This document shows positions 24,044 to 33,210 of a stretch of DNA of 64,000 nucleotides, in pieces; the stretch's first letter is position 1, and each line of letters starts with the position of its first letter. Under the pieces are notes generated by a model. The model did no database searches, was not told the origin of the DNA, and worked only from the letters and a program-made list of their open reading frames with translations. Location: positions 722,693 through 786,692 of the forward strand of contig JALSOH010000004.1 of NCBI GenBank assembly GCA_026986575.1, given 5' to 3'. The translations under genes and the position numbers were made by a program. The stretch is from Thermoproteota archaeon (lineage in GTDB: Archaea > Korarchaeota > Korarchaeia > Korarchaeales > Korarchaeaceae).

Positions 24044-25198
24044 GTGGTGGATACGGAACTGAAGCGGAGGGAGGCCTACAAAGCAATCATCCTGTTTGGG
24101 CTCGTGAGTCTAGTGGGGGATGTGATCTACGAGGGGGCTAGGGCGGTGGCCCCATCCTATTTGGGAGCTTTAGGTGCTACCGCCCTAGTAGTGGGACTGG
24201 TCTTCGGCGTCTCCGAGTTCGTTGGACTGTCCCTAAGGCTTGTTAGTGGCGTGTTGGCCGACATCACGGGCGCTTACTGGGCCCTCTACCTCTTGGGCTA
24301 CGGTCTAATAGTATCGATACCCCTTCTCGGCCTGACCAACCTGTGGCCCGTGGCCGTGGCCCTGATCTTCGCCGAAAGGATCGCCAAAGGCCTCAGATCT
24401 CCAGCCAGGGATGTCCTAATCTCTGCAGTGTCCAAGGGGGTCGGTGCCGGGAAGGCGTTCGGCCTGCACGAGCTCATGGATCAGGTAGGTGCCATCTCGG
24501 GACCGGCACTGCTGGGCACGATTTTGCTCCTCCGACCCAACGACTATTCCTTAGCCTTCCTCTCGCTCCTGATCCCCTACCTCGTCCTGCTAGCCTCAAT
24601 CCTCTACATCTACTACAGGTTCAGGGGCGCGATCCCCGCGGGGAAGGGGAACAAGCTCAGTCTATCTGATCTCCCGACTAACTTCTGGATATACTCGCTA
24701 GCGGTCTTCCTGAACACGGCCGGTCTGATTCACGTCTCTCTGATTGTGCTCACCTCCAGCGAGGCCTTTTCCCCTTGGATGGCTGCCTACCTCTATGTAC
24801 TCATGCAGGCCGTGGATGCGATCTCCGCTCCTATGGCAGGCCTCGCCTACGACAGGATGGGGAGGAAGGTGCTGTATCTGCCGTTCCTACTTTCTCCGAT
24901 ACCATCCATAGCCACCCTTATGGGAGGGAGCAAAGTGCTCTTGGCGGTGATCTTCTTCGGAGTGATCTACGGGATGCAGGAGTCCATCTACAGAGCGGCG
25001 GTCTCAGATCTAGTCTCAATGGAGGTGAGAGGGACAGCCTACGGCATGTTCAACACAGCCTACGGCCTCGGTTTTCTGGTGAGCGGCTCACTCTTCGGCT
25101 ACTTCCTCTACACTGGGGATGTGCTCACGGGCACCGTGTTCTCCATTACCGCGCAGATTGTAGCGATAATTGCCCTCCACAGATCCCTACTCGATTGA
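24044..25198 (+). CDS. Major facilitator superfamily transporter
   Basis: About 385 residues with 12 predicted hydrophobic segments. The first half has the MFS loop 2-3 pattern (LRLVSGVLADITGAYWALY) and loop 8-9 reads GLAYDRMGRKVLY, a good MFS A-motif copy. The substrate is not predictable. The annotated frame can begin earlier, but GTG at 24044 or 24047 just after the DUF998 stop, with AGTGGGG upstream, is the likely start. The 3' end overlaps the convergent aldolase gene by 12 nt. Confidence 0.8.
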   Translation: MVDTELKRREAYKAIILFGLVSLVGDVIYEGARAVAPSYLGALGATALVVGLVFGVSEFVGLSLRLVSGVLADITGAYWALYLLGYGLIVSIPLLGLTNLWPVAVALIFAERIAKGLRSPARDVLISAVSKGVGAGKAFGLHELMDQVGAISGPALLGTILLLRPNDYSLAFLSLLIPYLVLLASILYIYYRFRGAIPAGKGNKLSLSDLPTNFWIYSLAVFLNTAGLIHVSLIVLTSSEAFSPWMAAYLYVLMQAVDAISAPMAGLAYDRMGRKVLYLPFLLSPIPSIATLMGGSKVLLAVIFFGVIYGMQESIYRAAVSDLVSMEVRGTAYGMFNTAYGLGFLVSGSLFGYFLYTGDVLTGTVFSITAQIVAIIALHRSLLD

Positions 25199-26089
25199 GA
25201 CACCCACCTCCTCCAATACCTCCCTTATCTTCGCCCTAACCTCGGCGGATTCTACCATTAGAGGGGGCCTGCACACTTCCTTCACCGGAGCTCCAAGTAT
25301 CGACAGGGCGGTCTTTATCGCGGTCGGGAACGAGGATGCGAAGTCATATATCCTAGCAAGGCTCGCGAGCTTTCTGAACCCTTCCACGGAGCCTTTGAGA
25401 TCCCCGGAGAGCCACGACCGGTGTATCGACAGGTGGATCTCGGGTGCAACGTTGGCTAGGGCCATGATCCCGCCGTCCCCTCCCAAAGCTAGGGTGTTGA
25501 GCAAGTGGTCATCCATCCCGGTCAGCACAGAGAAGTCCGGCCTGACGGATTTCACCTTGACCACGAGGTTGCGCATATATGAAACGCTGTCCTTTGTCAC
25601 TTTCGCGCCCACCACGTTGGAGAACTCCTCAGCTAGCCTGACATAGACGCTCACGGGGATTTCATTTCCGGTGAGGGACGGTATATTGTATACGATGAGT
25701 GGTAGATCCAAGGAGTTGGCTATCCTGCTGAAGTGGTGGAGGAGCCAGTCCTCCTTGAGCTTGAAGAAGTAAGGGGGCATCACCACGGCGCCGTCCACTC
25801 CTAAGTCTTTCATCTCCCTACCGAGTGAGATGGCCTCCTCCGTGTAATTTGAGCTTATCCCAGGGAGTATCTTGGGTCCTTCAACAGCATCTAGGCTTAT
25901 CCTCACTACATCGAGCATCTCTTCCCTCCTAAGGTGAACGAATTCCCCGGTAGTCGAGTTGACGAAGATACCATCAACTCCTCTCTCGCTTAAGAATGAA
26001 ATGAGCCATCTCAAGGCCTCTTCATCGATGGAAAGGTCCTCATTGAAGGGGGTTACCATCGGAACTATTACTCCGGAAAATCCCTTCAT
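25187..26089 (-). CDS. DapA-family aldolase (dihydrodipicolinate synthase / N-acetylneuraminate lyase superfamily)
   Basis: A 300-residue class I aldolase barrel. VIVPMVTPFNEDLSIDEEALRWLISFL opens the barrel, NSTTGEFVHL is the carboxylate-binding loop, YNIPSLTG carries the catalytic tyrosine, and VGAKVTKDS carries the Schiff-base lysine. The family includes DapA, 2-keto-3-deoxygluconate aldolase and related lyases; the sequence alone does not decide. No lysine-biosynthesis or sugar-catabolic neighbours are present, so a catabolic keto-acid aldolase is as likely as DapA. Confidence 0.85.
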   Translation of the reverse strand: MKGFSGVIVPMVTPFNEDLSIDEEALRWLISFLSERGVDGIFVNSTTGEFVHLRREEMLDVVRISLDAVEGPKILPGISSNYTEEAISLGREMKDLGVDGAVVMPPYFFKLKEDWLLHHFSRIANSLDLPLIVYNIPSLTGNEIPVSVYVRLAEEFSNVVGAKVTKDSVSYMRNLVVKVKSVRPDFSVLTGMDDHLLNTLALGGDGGIMALANVAPEIHLSIHRSWLSGDLKGSVEGFRKLASLARIYDFASSFPTAIKTALSILGAPVKEVCRPPLMVESAEVRAKIREVLEEVGVSIE

Positions 26090-26121
26090 ATGAATGAGAG
26101 GGGGAGGAGATCATATAACCC

Positions 26122-26304
26122 CTAAGTGGTGAGGGACCTCTGCAGTCCCTGAACGTACCTAGCAAGGAGGTAGGCCATGGCCAGGTTAGTGGTGGCCATG
26201 AGTATGCCGACCCCTCCGTCGAATCCCATCAGGGTCAGCACCAGCCCTACATGGTAGGCAAGAGCGTTACCCACCATCAATCCGAAGGTCCTCAAGGCCA
26301 CCAC
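26122..26304 (-). CDS. Putative small two-helix membrane protein
   Basis: An open frame continues to 26430, but a TATA-like TATTTATAAC on the minus strand at about 26326-26337 lies 26 nt before GTG codons at 26304/26301, which suggests a leaderless 60-residue product. It has two hydrophobic stretches (TFGLMVGNALAYHVGLVLTL and GGVGILMATTNLAMAYLLAR) and a polar tail. No family is recognised. Its reality rests on the promoter position and hydrophobic pattern only. Confidence 0.4.
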   Translation of the reverse strand: MVALRTFGLMVGNALAYHVGLVLTLMGFDGGVGILMATTNLAMAYLLARYVQGLQRSLTT

Positions 26305-26498
26305 CGCTGATCCTTCCACCAGCGTTATAAATACAAATTGCTCGATATCGTTTCGTAACGTTTCAATAGAATTGTTGGGGACCCTTTCTACCATTACATG
26401 CTTACAGGAGGGGGAACTTAACGTAATCACATCTGAGAAAACCGTTCAGAGGAAGGTAAAGACTTTTGATACCGGAAGGCTAGGGAGCTGGAGTGAAC

Positions 26499-27575
26499 AT
26501 GAGGGTGTATTTGGACAACGAACTCTCTCCTAGGCCTCCGGACGAGATAGTCGAGTTTCTCACCCCTTTCTTTAACAAGAAAGCTTATGGATCCCCTAAG
26601 GTACCACACGAACCCGGTCTGGAGGCTTATCAGTTCATTCAAGAGGTGCTGGAGTACATGGGCTCCTTGCTCAACTCCGAGGGCGACTTCACTATAGTGG
26701 GTAGCGGGACGGAGGCCAACAATCTGGCCCTGAAGGGGATCATTCGGTACCTCGGCAGGAAGGGTAATCTGGTGACGAGCTCTGTCGAGCATAGGAGCGT
26801 GTTTGGCCCCTTGGAGGATCTATCCCAGGTAGTTGGGGTTAGGATAGCCCAAGTGGACGAGGACGGTCACGTTAAGGTTGAGGAGATTGAGAAGTTGATG
26901 GACGGGGAGACAATCATGGTCAGCGTCCAGATGGTGAATCAGGAGACGGGCGCGATCCACGATCTGGACGCGGTTTCCGACATAACTAGGGATAAGGGAG
27001 TTCTCCTACATGTGGACGCGTGCGATGCCTTGGGAAGGCTACCCATAGACCTATCCAAAGTGGACCTCCTCTCCTTGAGCGGAAGCAAGATATATGGTCC
27101 GAGAGGAGTTGGATTCCTCTACGTCAGGGAAGATCTGGATCTGAAGCCCATAATGTCGGGAAGCTCTGGGATACAACTGTTAACCCCTGTTGACGTGAAT
27201 GTACCCGCTTTAGCTGGATTCTATAAGGCCTTACAGCTGTTCGGTTCCCATGAAAATTGGAGGGAAGTGAAGATGATGAGGGATAGGATATCCGAGGAGC
27301 TGGAGGCCATGGGCGTGGTAATGAATAGCCCGCCGGACTCGATCGACACAATCAACTTCTCGGTGAATGAGGGGGCAGGGGCACTGATACTAGAGGCGAG
27401 TTCACGCGGGCTCTACCTGTCTCAGGGCACCTCTGAACCGGTGAGCTACGTACTCACCGCCATGGGAAGGCCGAGGGACTTGGCCGCTAACAGTCTCATG
27501 TTAAAGCTTCATCCATATATGAGGTGGAAGGAGGTCGACTTCACGATAGAAGTATTGAGCGACCTGCTGAGGTGA
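26499..27575 (+). CDS. NifS/IscS-like class V PLP enzyme lacking the catalytic cysteine
   Basis: 358 residues from ATG 26499. All PLP elements of cysteine desulfurases are present: GSGTEANNLALKG, SSVEHRSV, QMVNQETGAIHDL, LLHVDACDALGR and the Schiff-base lysine 197 in LSGSKIYGPRGVGFLYVR. The active-site loop that should read like SGSACSS reads LSQGTSEPVSYVL, and the only cysteine in the protein is in HVDACDA. It therefore should not transfer sulfur by the persulfide route. Possible roles are a selenocysteine lyase-like, aminotransferase-like or lyase activity. It stands alone on the plus strand. Confidence 0.75.
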   Translation: MRVYLDNELSPRPPDEIVEFLTPFFNKKAYGSPKVPHEPGLEAYQFIQEVLEYMGSLLNSEGDFTIVGSGTEANNLALKGIIRYLGRKGNLVTSSVEHRSVFGPLEDLSQVVGVRIAQVDEDGHVKVEEIEKLMDGETIMVSVQMVNQETGAIHDLDAVSDITRDKGVLLHVDACDALGRLPIDLSKVDLLSLSGSKIYGPRGVGFLYVREDLDLKPIMSGSSGIQLLTPVDVNVPALAGFYKALQLFGSHENWREVKMMRDRISEELEAMGVVMNSPPDSIDTINFSVNEGAGALILEASSRGLYLSQGTSEPVSYVLTAMGRPRDLAANSLMLKLHPYMRWKEVDFTIEVLSDLLR

Positions 27576-27660
27576 GAGGAAGCTTAAAGAGGACGAGTTC
27601 TCGCGGATCATTTCACACATGAAAAAAGGAAACTATTTCAAATATACTTTGAACTGAATC

Positions 27661-29055
27661 ATGGTGCCCTGTATGTCCGAGCATAAGCCTACTGTTGAGG
27701 AGCTTCTTAAGAAGGCTGAAAAGCCTTCCAAGCTAGCCCTGGCATACCATCCGTTTTATGAGGGCAAGGTTCAAGTTATGCCCAAATGTGTCGTCAGGGA
27801 TGTGGATGACTTCGCCATCTGGTACACGCCCGGCGTCGCAGCCTCGTGCAAGGTGATAAAGGAGGATCCCGAGCAATCTTTCTACCACACCAACAGGTGG
27901 AACTATGTTGCCGTCGTGAGCGACGGCACTAGGGTTCTGGGACTCGGTAATATAGGTCCGGAGGCAGGCCTACCTGTGATGGAGGGTAAGGCCCTCCTAT
28001 TCAAGTATTTGGGGGGAGTCGATGCCTTCCCACTAGTTGTTAGGGCTCACAAGCCGGATGAGATGCTCAAGCTCTTGGAGTGGATCGAACCTAACTTCGG
28101 AGGGATCAACCTAGAGGATATCGAGAAGCCGAAGTGTTATTATGTATTGGAAGAGGCGAGGAAGAGGCTTGAGATCCCCGTTTGGCACGATGATCAGCAG
28201 GGAACAGCCACCGTGGTATATGCAGGTCTCAAGAACGCATTCAAAGTAGTTGGCAAGGATATGAAGCAGGCGAAGATAGTCTTCTATGGAGCGGGCGCAT
28301 CCAACGTCAGAGGAGCGATAGTCCTGATAAAGGCAGGCGTACCTCCGGGACATATCGTGATGATAGACAGCAAGGGACCATTATACCGTGACAGGCCTGA
28401 TATGGACGAGATAAAGGAGAAAGATCCGTGGAAGTACGATCTGGCCATGAAGACCAATGACGAGAACGCTAAAACCATAGAGGAGGCCTTCAAGGGGGCT
28501 GACGCAGTTATAGGAATGAGCAGACCTGGACCCGGTGTTATTAAACCCGAGTGGATCAGGCTGATGAATGACGACGCCATAGTATTCGCGTGCGCCAACC
28601 CGGTCCCTGAGATATGGCCTTGGGAGGCTAAGGAAGCTGGAGCTAGGATCGTCGCCACTGGAAGGAGCGACTTCCCCAACCAAGTGAACAACAGCCTCGG
28701 ATTCCCCGCGATTTTCAGAGGCGTCTTAGATGTGAGGGCGAAGACCATAACCGACGAGATGTGTATAGCTGCTGGAGACGCCCTAGCCAAGTTCGCCGAG
28801 GAGAAGGGAATACACGAGGAGTACATACTCCCGACTATGGACGAGTGGGAGGTATATCCGCTGGAGGCGGTAGCTGCGGCTGAGCAGTCCATCAAACAGG
28901 GCGTGGCTAGGAAGATCCTCAGCAGGAACGAGCTCTACGAGAGGGCAGTGAACATAATTAGGAATGCCAGAGAGGCGACCAAGCTCCTCATGGAGAAGGG
29001 CCTGATACCATCTCCACCTCCTGAGGAGGAGGTCTTGGAGAGCTACGGCCCATAA
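27661..29055 (+). CDS. Malic enzyme (malate dehydrogenase, oxaloacetate-decarboxylating)
   Basis: 464 residues. The N-terminal malic domain has [16 protein letters not shown] and [43 protein letters not shown], the metal-binding NLEDIEKP and HDDQQGTA; the NAD(P)-binding domain has [17 protein letters not shown] and [12 protein letters not shown]. It decarboxylates malate to pyruvate with NAD(P) reduction. Its length suits the short bacterial/archaeal form without a phosphotransacetylase domain. A TATA-like CAAATATAC near 27639 suggests a leaderless start at ATG 27661 or 27673. A pyrimidine-rich T-run follows the stop. Confidence 0.92.
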   Translation: MVPCMSEHKPTVEELLKKAEKPSKLALAYHPFYEGKVQVMPKCVVRDVDDFAIWYTPGVAASCKVIKEDPEQSFYHTNRWNYVAVVSDGTRVLGLGNIGPEAGLPVMEGKALLFKYLGGVDAFPLVVRAHKPDEMLKLLEWIEPNFGGINLEDIEKPKCYYVLEEARKRLEIPVWHDDQQGTATVVYAGLKNAFKVVGKDMKQAKIVFYGAGASNVRGAIVLIKAGVPPGHIVMIDSKGPLYRDRPDMDEIKEKDPWKYDLAMKTNDENAKTIEEAFKGADAVIGMSRPGPGVIKPEWIRLMNDDAIVFACANPVPEIWPWEAKEAGARIVATGRSDFPNQVNNSLGFPAIFRGVLDVRAKTITDEMCIAAGDALAKFAEEKGIHEEYILPTMDEWEVYPLEAVAAAEQSIKQGVARKILSRNELYERAVNIIRNAREATKLLMEKGLIPSPPPEEEVLESYGP

Positions 29056-29063
29056 ACATCCTC

Positions 29064-29073
29064 CTTTTTCTTT
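29064..29073 (+). terminator. T-run after the malic enzyme gene
   Basis: TTTTTCTTT on the coding strand 9 nt after the stop codon. Archaeal transcription commonly ends at such U-tracts. No stem precedes it. Confidence 0.4.
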
Positions 29074-29143
29074 CCCCATAACTCTAGGGAGTCCCGCCAG
29101 TTGCATACAGTTCACTTTTTAACGCTGGGTGTCCTTCTAGCCT

Positions 29144-30757
29144 ATGCGACTGACCTTCGCGGCATTGCTCCTGACACTCTTGCTTGCATCACAAGCCCCC
29201 CCAACCCAAGCATCCCCACAGGGACGTAAGGTCCTCATAATAGCCAACGAGTTCGATTCCAAGGCCGCGGATGTATTGAAGACGGCCCTCTCGGAACTTG
29301 GCATGGAAGTGGAGAGGTCCATTAAGCCTTCTGATGGTTATGAGTTCTACTTCGTCTTGGGTGGGCCGCTCGCTAAGGATGTAGGACATCTCTCTAGGAA
29401 GCTGCTACCCCTGGAGGAGTCACAGGCCCTCATGAATGTGAGGGGATACTGGACCTTCGTCCTCTCTTCCATCGATGGAAGGGGCGCTCTGGTTATAGCG
29501 GGCCACACCAGAAAGGAGACCCTACAGGCCGTTAATTCCCTCCTAGACAACGGGATCGTGGAATTCATGATGGACACAGAGGTGAGGGTAGCACCCCCTC
29601 TCTCAGAAAAAGAGAGGAGAAATACCACCTCGCTGCACTTCAAGTGGAGGTTCCCCCCCAAGGTGGGCAAGGACTATGAGCTCTCCCTAGATATTCCCTT
29701 ACCTCTAGTAGATTTCTTTAAGGTAAAACCGAGGATGAAGGTGGTCGAGTTCAATGAGAGCAAGGAGACCCTGATATTCACGTGGTACTTGATGGTCAGG
29801 ACGCCCCACGATGACCCCTACATCTCTAAACTCGTCGAGAAGCTCGAATCCATTGCAGATAGCGAGGGAATGGACGAGTACAGGAAGCTCTGGTTCGTCG
29901 CCTCCTTCGTTCAGAGCCTGAAGTACTCGTTAGCCAACGAGTTCTCCCCAACCGGGGATTACCCCAGCTACCCGTTAGAGACCCTTTACAGGGGTAACGG
30001 CGACTGCGAGGACCTGTCAATCCTCCTAATATCCCTCTATGAGCAGATGGGCTACAAATCGGCCCTCCTGATAATGCCCACCCACGCAGCCGCCGCCTTA
30101 TCTATGAATCCGGAGCTGGTGAGGTGGCCTCGCGTCAAGGCGGACGTAATAGACTTCGAGGGAACTCCAGTGGTTCTCGTTGATCTCCTAGACCTCCAGA
30201 GAAAATTGGGGGAGGGACCAGCTTCCTTGGAGTTCGAGCTAGGTGGAGCGAGCTACTTCTACGTGGAGACCACGAACTTCTTCATGCCAGGCGAAGTTCC
30301 CGACCTGTCGTGGCTGGCCGATCAAATAGGCTGGTACTACAGGGACTTCCCCCTCTTCGTCGTGAGCATGGAGGGGGTCTCCGTTCCTCTCATAGCCAAC
30401 TACACCATAGCCACTAGGAGGATAGGAGACGGATACGGGGTCACGGTCATAGCCAAGGTGGCCAACGTGGGTGAGATGGAGACCGTCCCCCTCAAATTGG
30501 AAGCTCAGCTCTACCCCTTGAGCCAGGTGAGGGTCGGAGGGAACGATCCCCATTTAGTAAGACTCGGGGGAGCTGGCGACAGGTTGACCCTAGACAGGAA
30601 AGTTGAGCTGGTGGATGTGGGCACCCTGCAGCCGGGTACCGTGAAGACCATTGTAATAAATTTCTACACCGTGATCTCAAAGATGGGAGCGGGCATCACG
30701 CTGAAATACCAGGGCTCCGATCTGGATTTCATAAGGATAAGGCCATTCAATCCGTGA
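29144..30757 (+). CDS. Secreted protein with transglutaminase-like domain
   Basis: 537 residues. A signal peptide (LTFAALLLTLLLASQAPPTQA) precedes an S-layer-like module (about 28-150: KVLIIANEFDSKAADVL, YFVLGGPLAKD, ALVIAGHTRKETLQAVNSLL). A transglutaminase-like domain follows (about 220-360) with the catalytic cysteine in GNGDCEDLSILLISLYEQMGY and the histidine in IMPTHAAAA. The C-terminal 130 residues form a beta domain (VIAKVANVGEMETVPLKLEAQL). No membrane anchor is seen. Transglutaminase-like proteins of this kind act as cysteine peptidases or cross-linkers at the cell surface. A TATA-like CTTTTTAAC sits 26 nt before the ATG. Confidence 0.75.
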   Translation: MRLTFAALLLTLLLASQAPPTQASPQGRKVLIIANEFDSKAADVLKTALSELGMEVERSIKPSDGYEFYFVLGGPLAKDVGHLSRKLLPLEESQALMNVRGYWTFVLSSIDGRGALVIAGHTRKETLQAVNSLLDNGIVEFMMDTEVRVAPPLSEKERRNTTSLHFKWRFPPKVGKDYELSLDIPLPLVDFFKVKPRMKVVEFNESKETLIFTWYLMVRTPHDDPYISKLVEKLESIADSEGMDEYRKLWFVASFVQSLKYSLANEFSPTGDYPSYPLETLYRGNGDCEDLSILLISLYEQMGYKSALLIMPTHAAAALSMNPELVRWPRVKADVIDFEGTPVVLVDLLDLQRKLGEGPASLEFELGGASYFYVETTNFFMPGEVPDLSWLADQIGWYYRDFPLFVVSMEGVSVPLIANYTIATRRIGDGYGVTVIAKVANVGEMETVPLKLEAQLYPLSQVRVGGNDPHLVRLGGAGDRLTLDRKVELVDVGTLQPGTVKTIVINFYTVISKMGAGITLKYQGSDLDFIRIRPFNP

Positions 30758-30766
30758 GGTGATCGG

Positions 30767-31861
30767 GTGGCCGGGGACGTGCTGGGCAGGGAGCTGCGAC
30801 TGATATCCTTTGGGGAGAGCCACGGGGAGGTGGTAGGGGCCGTTGTGGAGGGGGTCCCTGCTGGGCTTCCGCTGGATGAGTCGGATGTGCAGGAGCTGCT
30901 TGATCTGAGGAGGCCCGGCCAGTCCCAATACACCACCAGCAGGTCGGAGGCGGATAGAGTGAGGATCCTCAGCGGGGTCTTCAGGGGGAGGACTACCGGT
31001 GCCCCAATCGCGATGATAGTGCGAAACGAGGACGTAATCTCCACCTACTACGAGGAGTTCCTGAGGACCCCAAGGCCGGGGCATGCTGACTACGTGGCCA
31101 AGCTCAAGTACGGGGGCTACAACGATTACAGGGGTGGTGGTAGATTCTCAGGCCGAATGACCGTCTCGATGTGCATGGGAGGGGCCATCGCGAGGAAGCT
31201 CCTCAAACGCATCGGGACGGAGGTTATAGCCTACTCTCTGGAGATAGGTGGTGAGAGGGCATCGGACTTCACGTTGGAGGATGCTAGGGAGTACAGATAC
31301 AGGAATCCAGTCAGGGCTCCCAATGAAGAGAGCTACAGGAGGATGGCTGAGGTTATAGAGAGCGCTAGGAGAGAGGGAGACAGCGTGGGTGGGGTGGTGG
31401 AAGTCGTGGCTCTGAATGTACCGCCCGGCCTAGGTGAGCCCCTCTTCGACACCATAGAGGGTGATGTGGCAAAGGCCATGTTCTCCATACCTGCCGTTAA
31501 GGGAGTGGAGTTCGGCTCTGGCTTCAAGGCAGCTAGGATGAGGGGGTCGGAGCACAACGATCCGCTGGTGATAAGAGATGGGAAGGTGGCCTACGCCAAG
31601 AACCATCACGGTGGCGTCATAGGTGGCATCACCACTGGCGAGCCGATCGTGGTCAGGGTGGCCTTCAAGCCCACCTCATCGATAGCCAAGCCCCAGCGCA
31701 CTGTCGACTTGGAGGAGATGAGGGAGGTCGAGATAAGGGTTAAAGGAAGACACGATCCTTGTATCGTGCCGAGGGCTGTCGTGGTGGTCGAGAGCATGCT
31801 AGCCTTCGTGCTCGCCGATCACGCGATCAGGGCTGGCCTCATACCCAAGGTGCTGAGGTGA
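30767..31861 (+). CDS. aroC: Chorismate synthase
   Basis: 364 residues. It converts 5-enolpyruvylshikimate 3-phosphate to chorismate with reduced FMN, the last shikimate step. Signatures include FGESHGEVVGAVVEGVPAGLPL, RRPGQSQYTTSRSEADRVRILSGVF, the phosphate-binding RGGGRFSGRMT and GSEHNDP, and HHGGVIGGITTGEPI. The start GTG at 30767 has GAGGTGATC just upstream, starting within the last codon of the preceding surface-protein gene. It begins a three-gene aromatic operon; the next start is 6 nt beyond its stop. Confidence 0.95.
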   Translation: MAGDVLGRELRLISFGESHGEVVGAVVEGVPAGLPLDESDVQELLDLRRPGQSQYTTSRSEADRVRILSGVFRGRTTGAPIAMIVRNEDVISTYYEEFLRTPRPGHADYVAKLKYGGYNDYRGGGRFSGRMTVSMCMGGAIARKLLKRIGTEVIAYSLEIGGERASDFTLEDAREYRYRNPVRAPNEESYRRMAEVIESARREGDSVGGVVEVVALNVPPGLGEPLFDTIEGDVAKAMFSIPAVKGVEFGSGFKAARMRGSEHNDPLVIRDGKVAYAKNHHGGVIGGITTGEPIVVRVAFKPTSSIAKPQRTVDLEEMREVEIRVKGRHDPCIVPRAVVVVESMLAFVLADHAIRAGLIPKVLR

Positions 31862-31866
31862 AGGTG

Positions 31867-33210
31867 ATGGAGGACCTGAGAGCTAGGGTGAGGGAGGTAA
31901 CCCTCAGATTAGTGGAGCTGTATGCCGAGAGGATGTCCTTGGTCAGGCGAATAGCAGAGTTGAAGAGGGAGAGAGGCCTCCCGATCAAGAACGAGGTCGT
32001 GGAGGCCAAGCTTTGGGACGAGGTTTCGGCCAAGTGCAGGGAGAGGAGGTTGGATCAGCTGGATTGCAGGAGGATCTTCAGCTTCCTGATCTCCTCCTCA
32101 ATCAGGGCTCAGATCCCTGAGGGCGGTGGAGCGGGACCGCACGTGGAGGTCTTCAGGAGGGCCAAGGAGATCGAGAGGTCCGGCAGCAAGGTCTACCACC
32201 TAGAGGTGGGCGAACCCCCATGGTCCTTCCCACCAGCGGTCTTGGATTCCCTAGTGGAGGCCATAAAGAGGGGAGAAACAAGGTACGGCACCTCCACAGG
32301 TACCTTCAGGTTCAGGGAAGCTGCCAGCGAGTGGCTCTCTCGAAGGGACGGCATCGACGCTAGGCCGGAGGAGGTGATACCTACGCCGGGATCCAAGTAC
32401 GCAATCTTCTCCATACTGTCCACCTTCCTCAGACCAGGCGATAGGGTGGGAGTGCAGCTCCCTGCCTGGCCCGCCTACAGGGGAATGGCAGCCCATCTCT
32501 CCTTGGAGATGGTGGAGATCAATTCAACTGAGGAGGTCGAGAAGCTTGAGGGCGTCAGGGCCTTCATCCTCTGCTCTCCCAACAATCCGGATGGGAGGGT
32601 GTGGTCCAAGAGGGAGCTTGAATCCCTAGCAGAGGTTTTGAGGGAGACGGATGCGCTTCTAATCAGCGACGACGCGTATGCGGAGCTATCGTTTGCCGAG
32701 AGGGTCTCCCCCTCCAAGATATACGAAAACACCATATCTGTGAACACCCTGTCGAAGGCCTTCGGCATGACCGGTTTCAGGCTGGGATACGTGCGGGGGG
32801 ACGAGGAGAAGATGAGGGAGCTGGCCAAGTTCATCGGCCTGACAATAACGAATGTCCCCGAGTTCATCCAAGAGGCTGGAGCGTCGGCCTTGGAATCAGC
32901 TGGCGACTGGATCCCGAGGGTGATGGAGCACCTGATCTCTTACCTTGACTTGGCCATGAGGAAACTCGAGGGAGCTCCCCTCAAGATGGACAGACCTGAT
33001 GGAGCGCTATACCTCTTTCCAAAGGTGGAACTCGACGATTTCGACTCAATGGACTTCGCATTCAGACTGCTGGAGGAAAAGAAGATAGCTGTCGCACCTG
33101 GATCAGGGTTCGGTCCCTACAACGACAGACTGAGGATAACCTACGCCAGCCCCGATGCAGATCAGGGATTAAGGCTCCTGAGGGAGGCCCTCCAGTCTTG
33201 GAAGTCCTAG
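31867..33210 (+). CDS. Fusion of AroQ chorismate mutase and class I aminotransferase
   Basis: 447 residues from ATG 31867 (a longer frame starts inside aroC and is out of context). Residues 1-85 are an AroQ-type helical mutase: MEDLRARVREVTLRLVELYA, ERMSLVRRIAELKRERGLPI, then FSFLISSSIRAQ. The arginine usual before the catalytic glutamate (RE) is a valine here (NEVVEAK). Residues 95-447 are a fold-type I aminotransferase: CSPNNPDGRVW, SDDAYAEL and Schiff-base Lys297 in NTLSKAFGMTGFRLGY. The fused enzymes would form prephenate and transaminate it or its keto-acid products. It overlaps tyrA by 13 nt. Confidence 0.85.
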   Translation: MEDLRARVREVTLRLVELYAERMSLVRRIAELKRERGLPIKNEVVEAKLWDEVSAKCRERRLDQLDCRRIFSFLISSSIRAQIPEGGGAGPHVEVFRRAKEIERSGSKVYHLEVGEPPWSFPPAVLDSLVEAIKRGETRYGTSTGTFRFREAASEWLSRRDGIDARPEEVIPTPGSKYAIFSILSTFLRPGDRVGVQLPAWPAYRGMAAHLSLEMVEINSTEEVEKLEGVRAFILCSPNNPDGRVWSKRELESLAEVLRETDALLISDDAYAELSFAERVSPSKIYENTISVNTLSKAFGMTGFRLGYVRGDEEKMRELAKFIGLTITNVPEFIQEAGASALESAGDWIPRVMEHLISYLDLAMRKLEGAPLKMDRPDGALYLFPKVELDDFDSMDFAFRLLEEKKIAVAPGSGFGPYNDRLRITYASPDADQGLRLLREALQSWKS

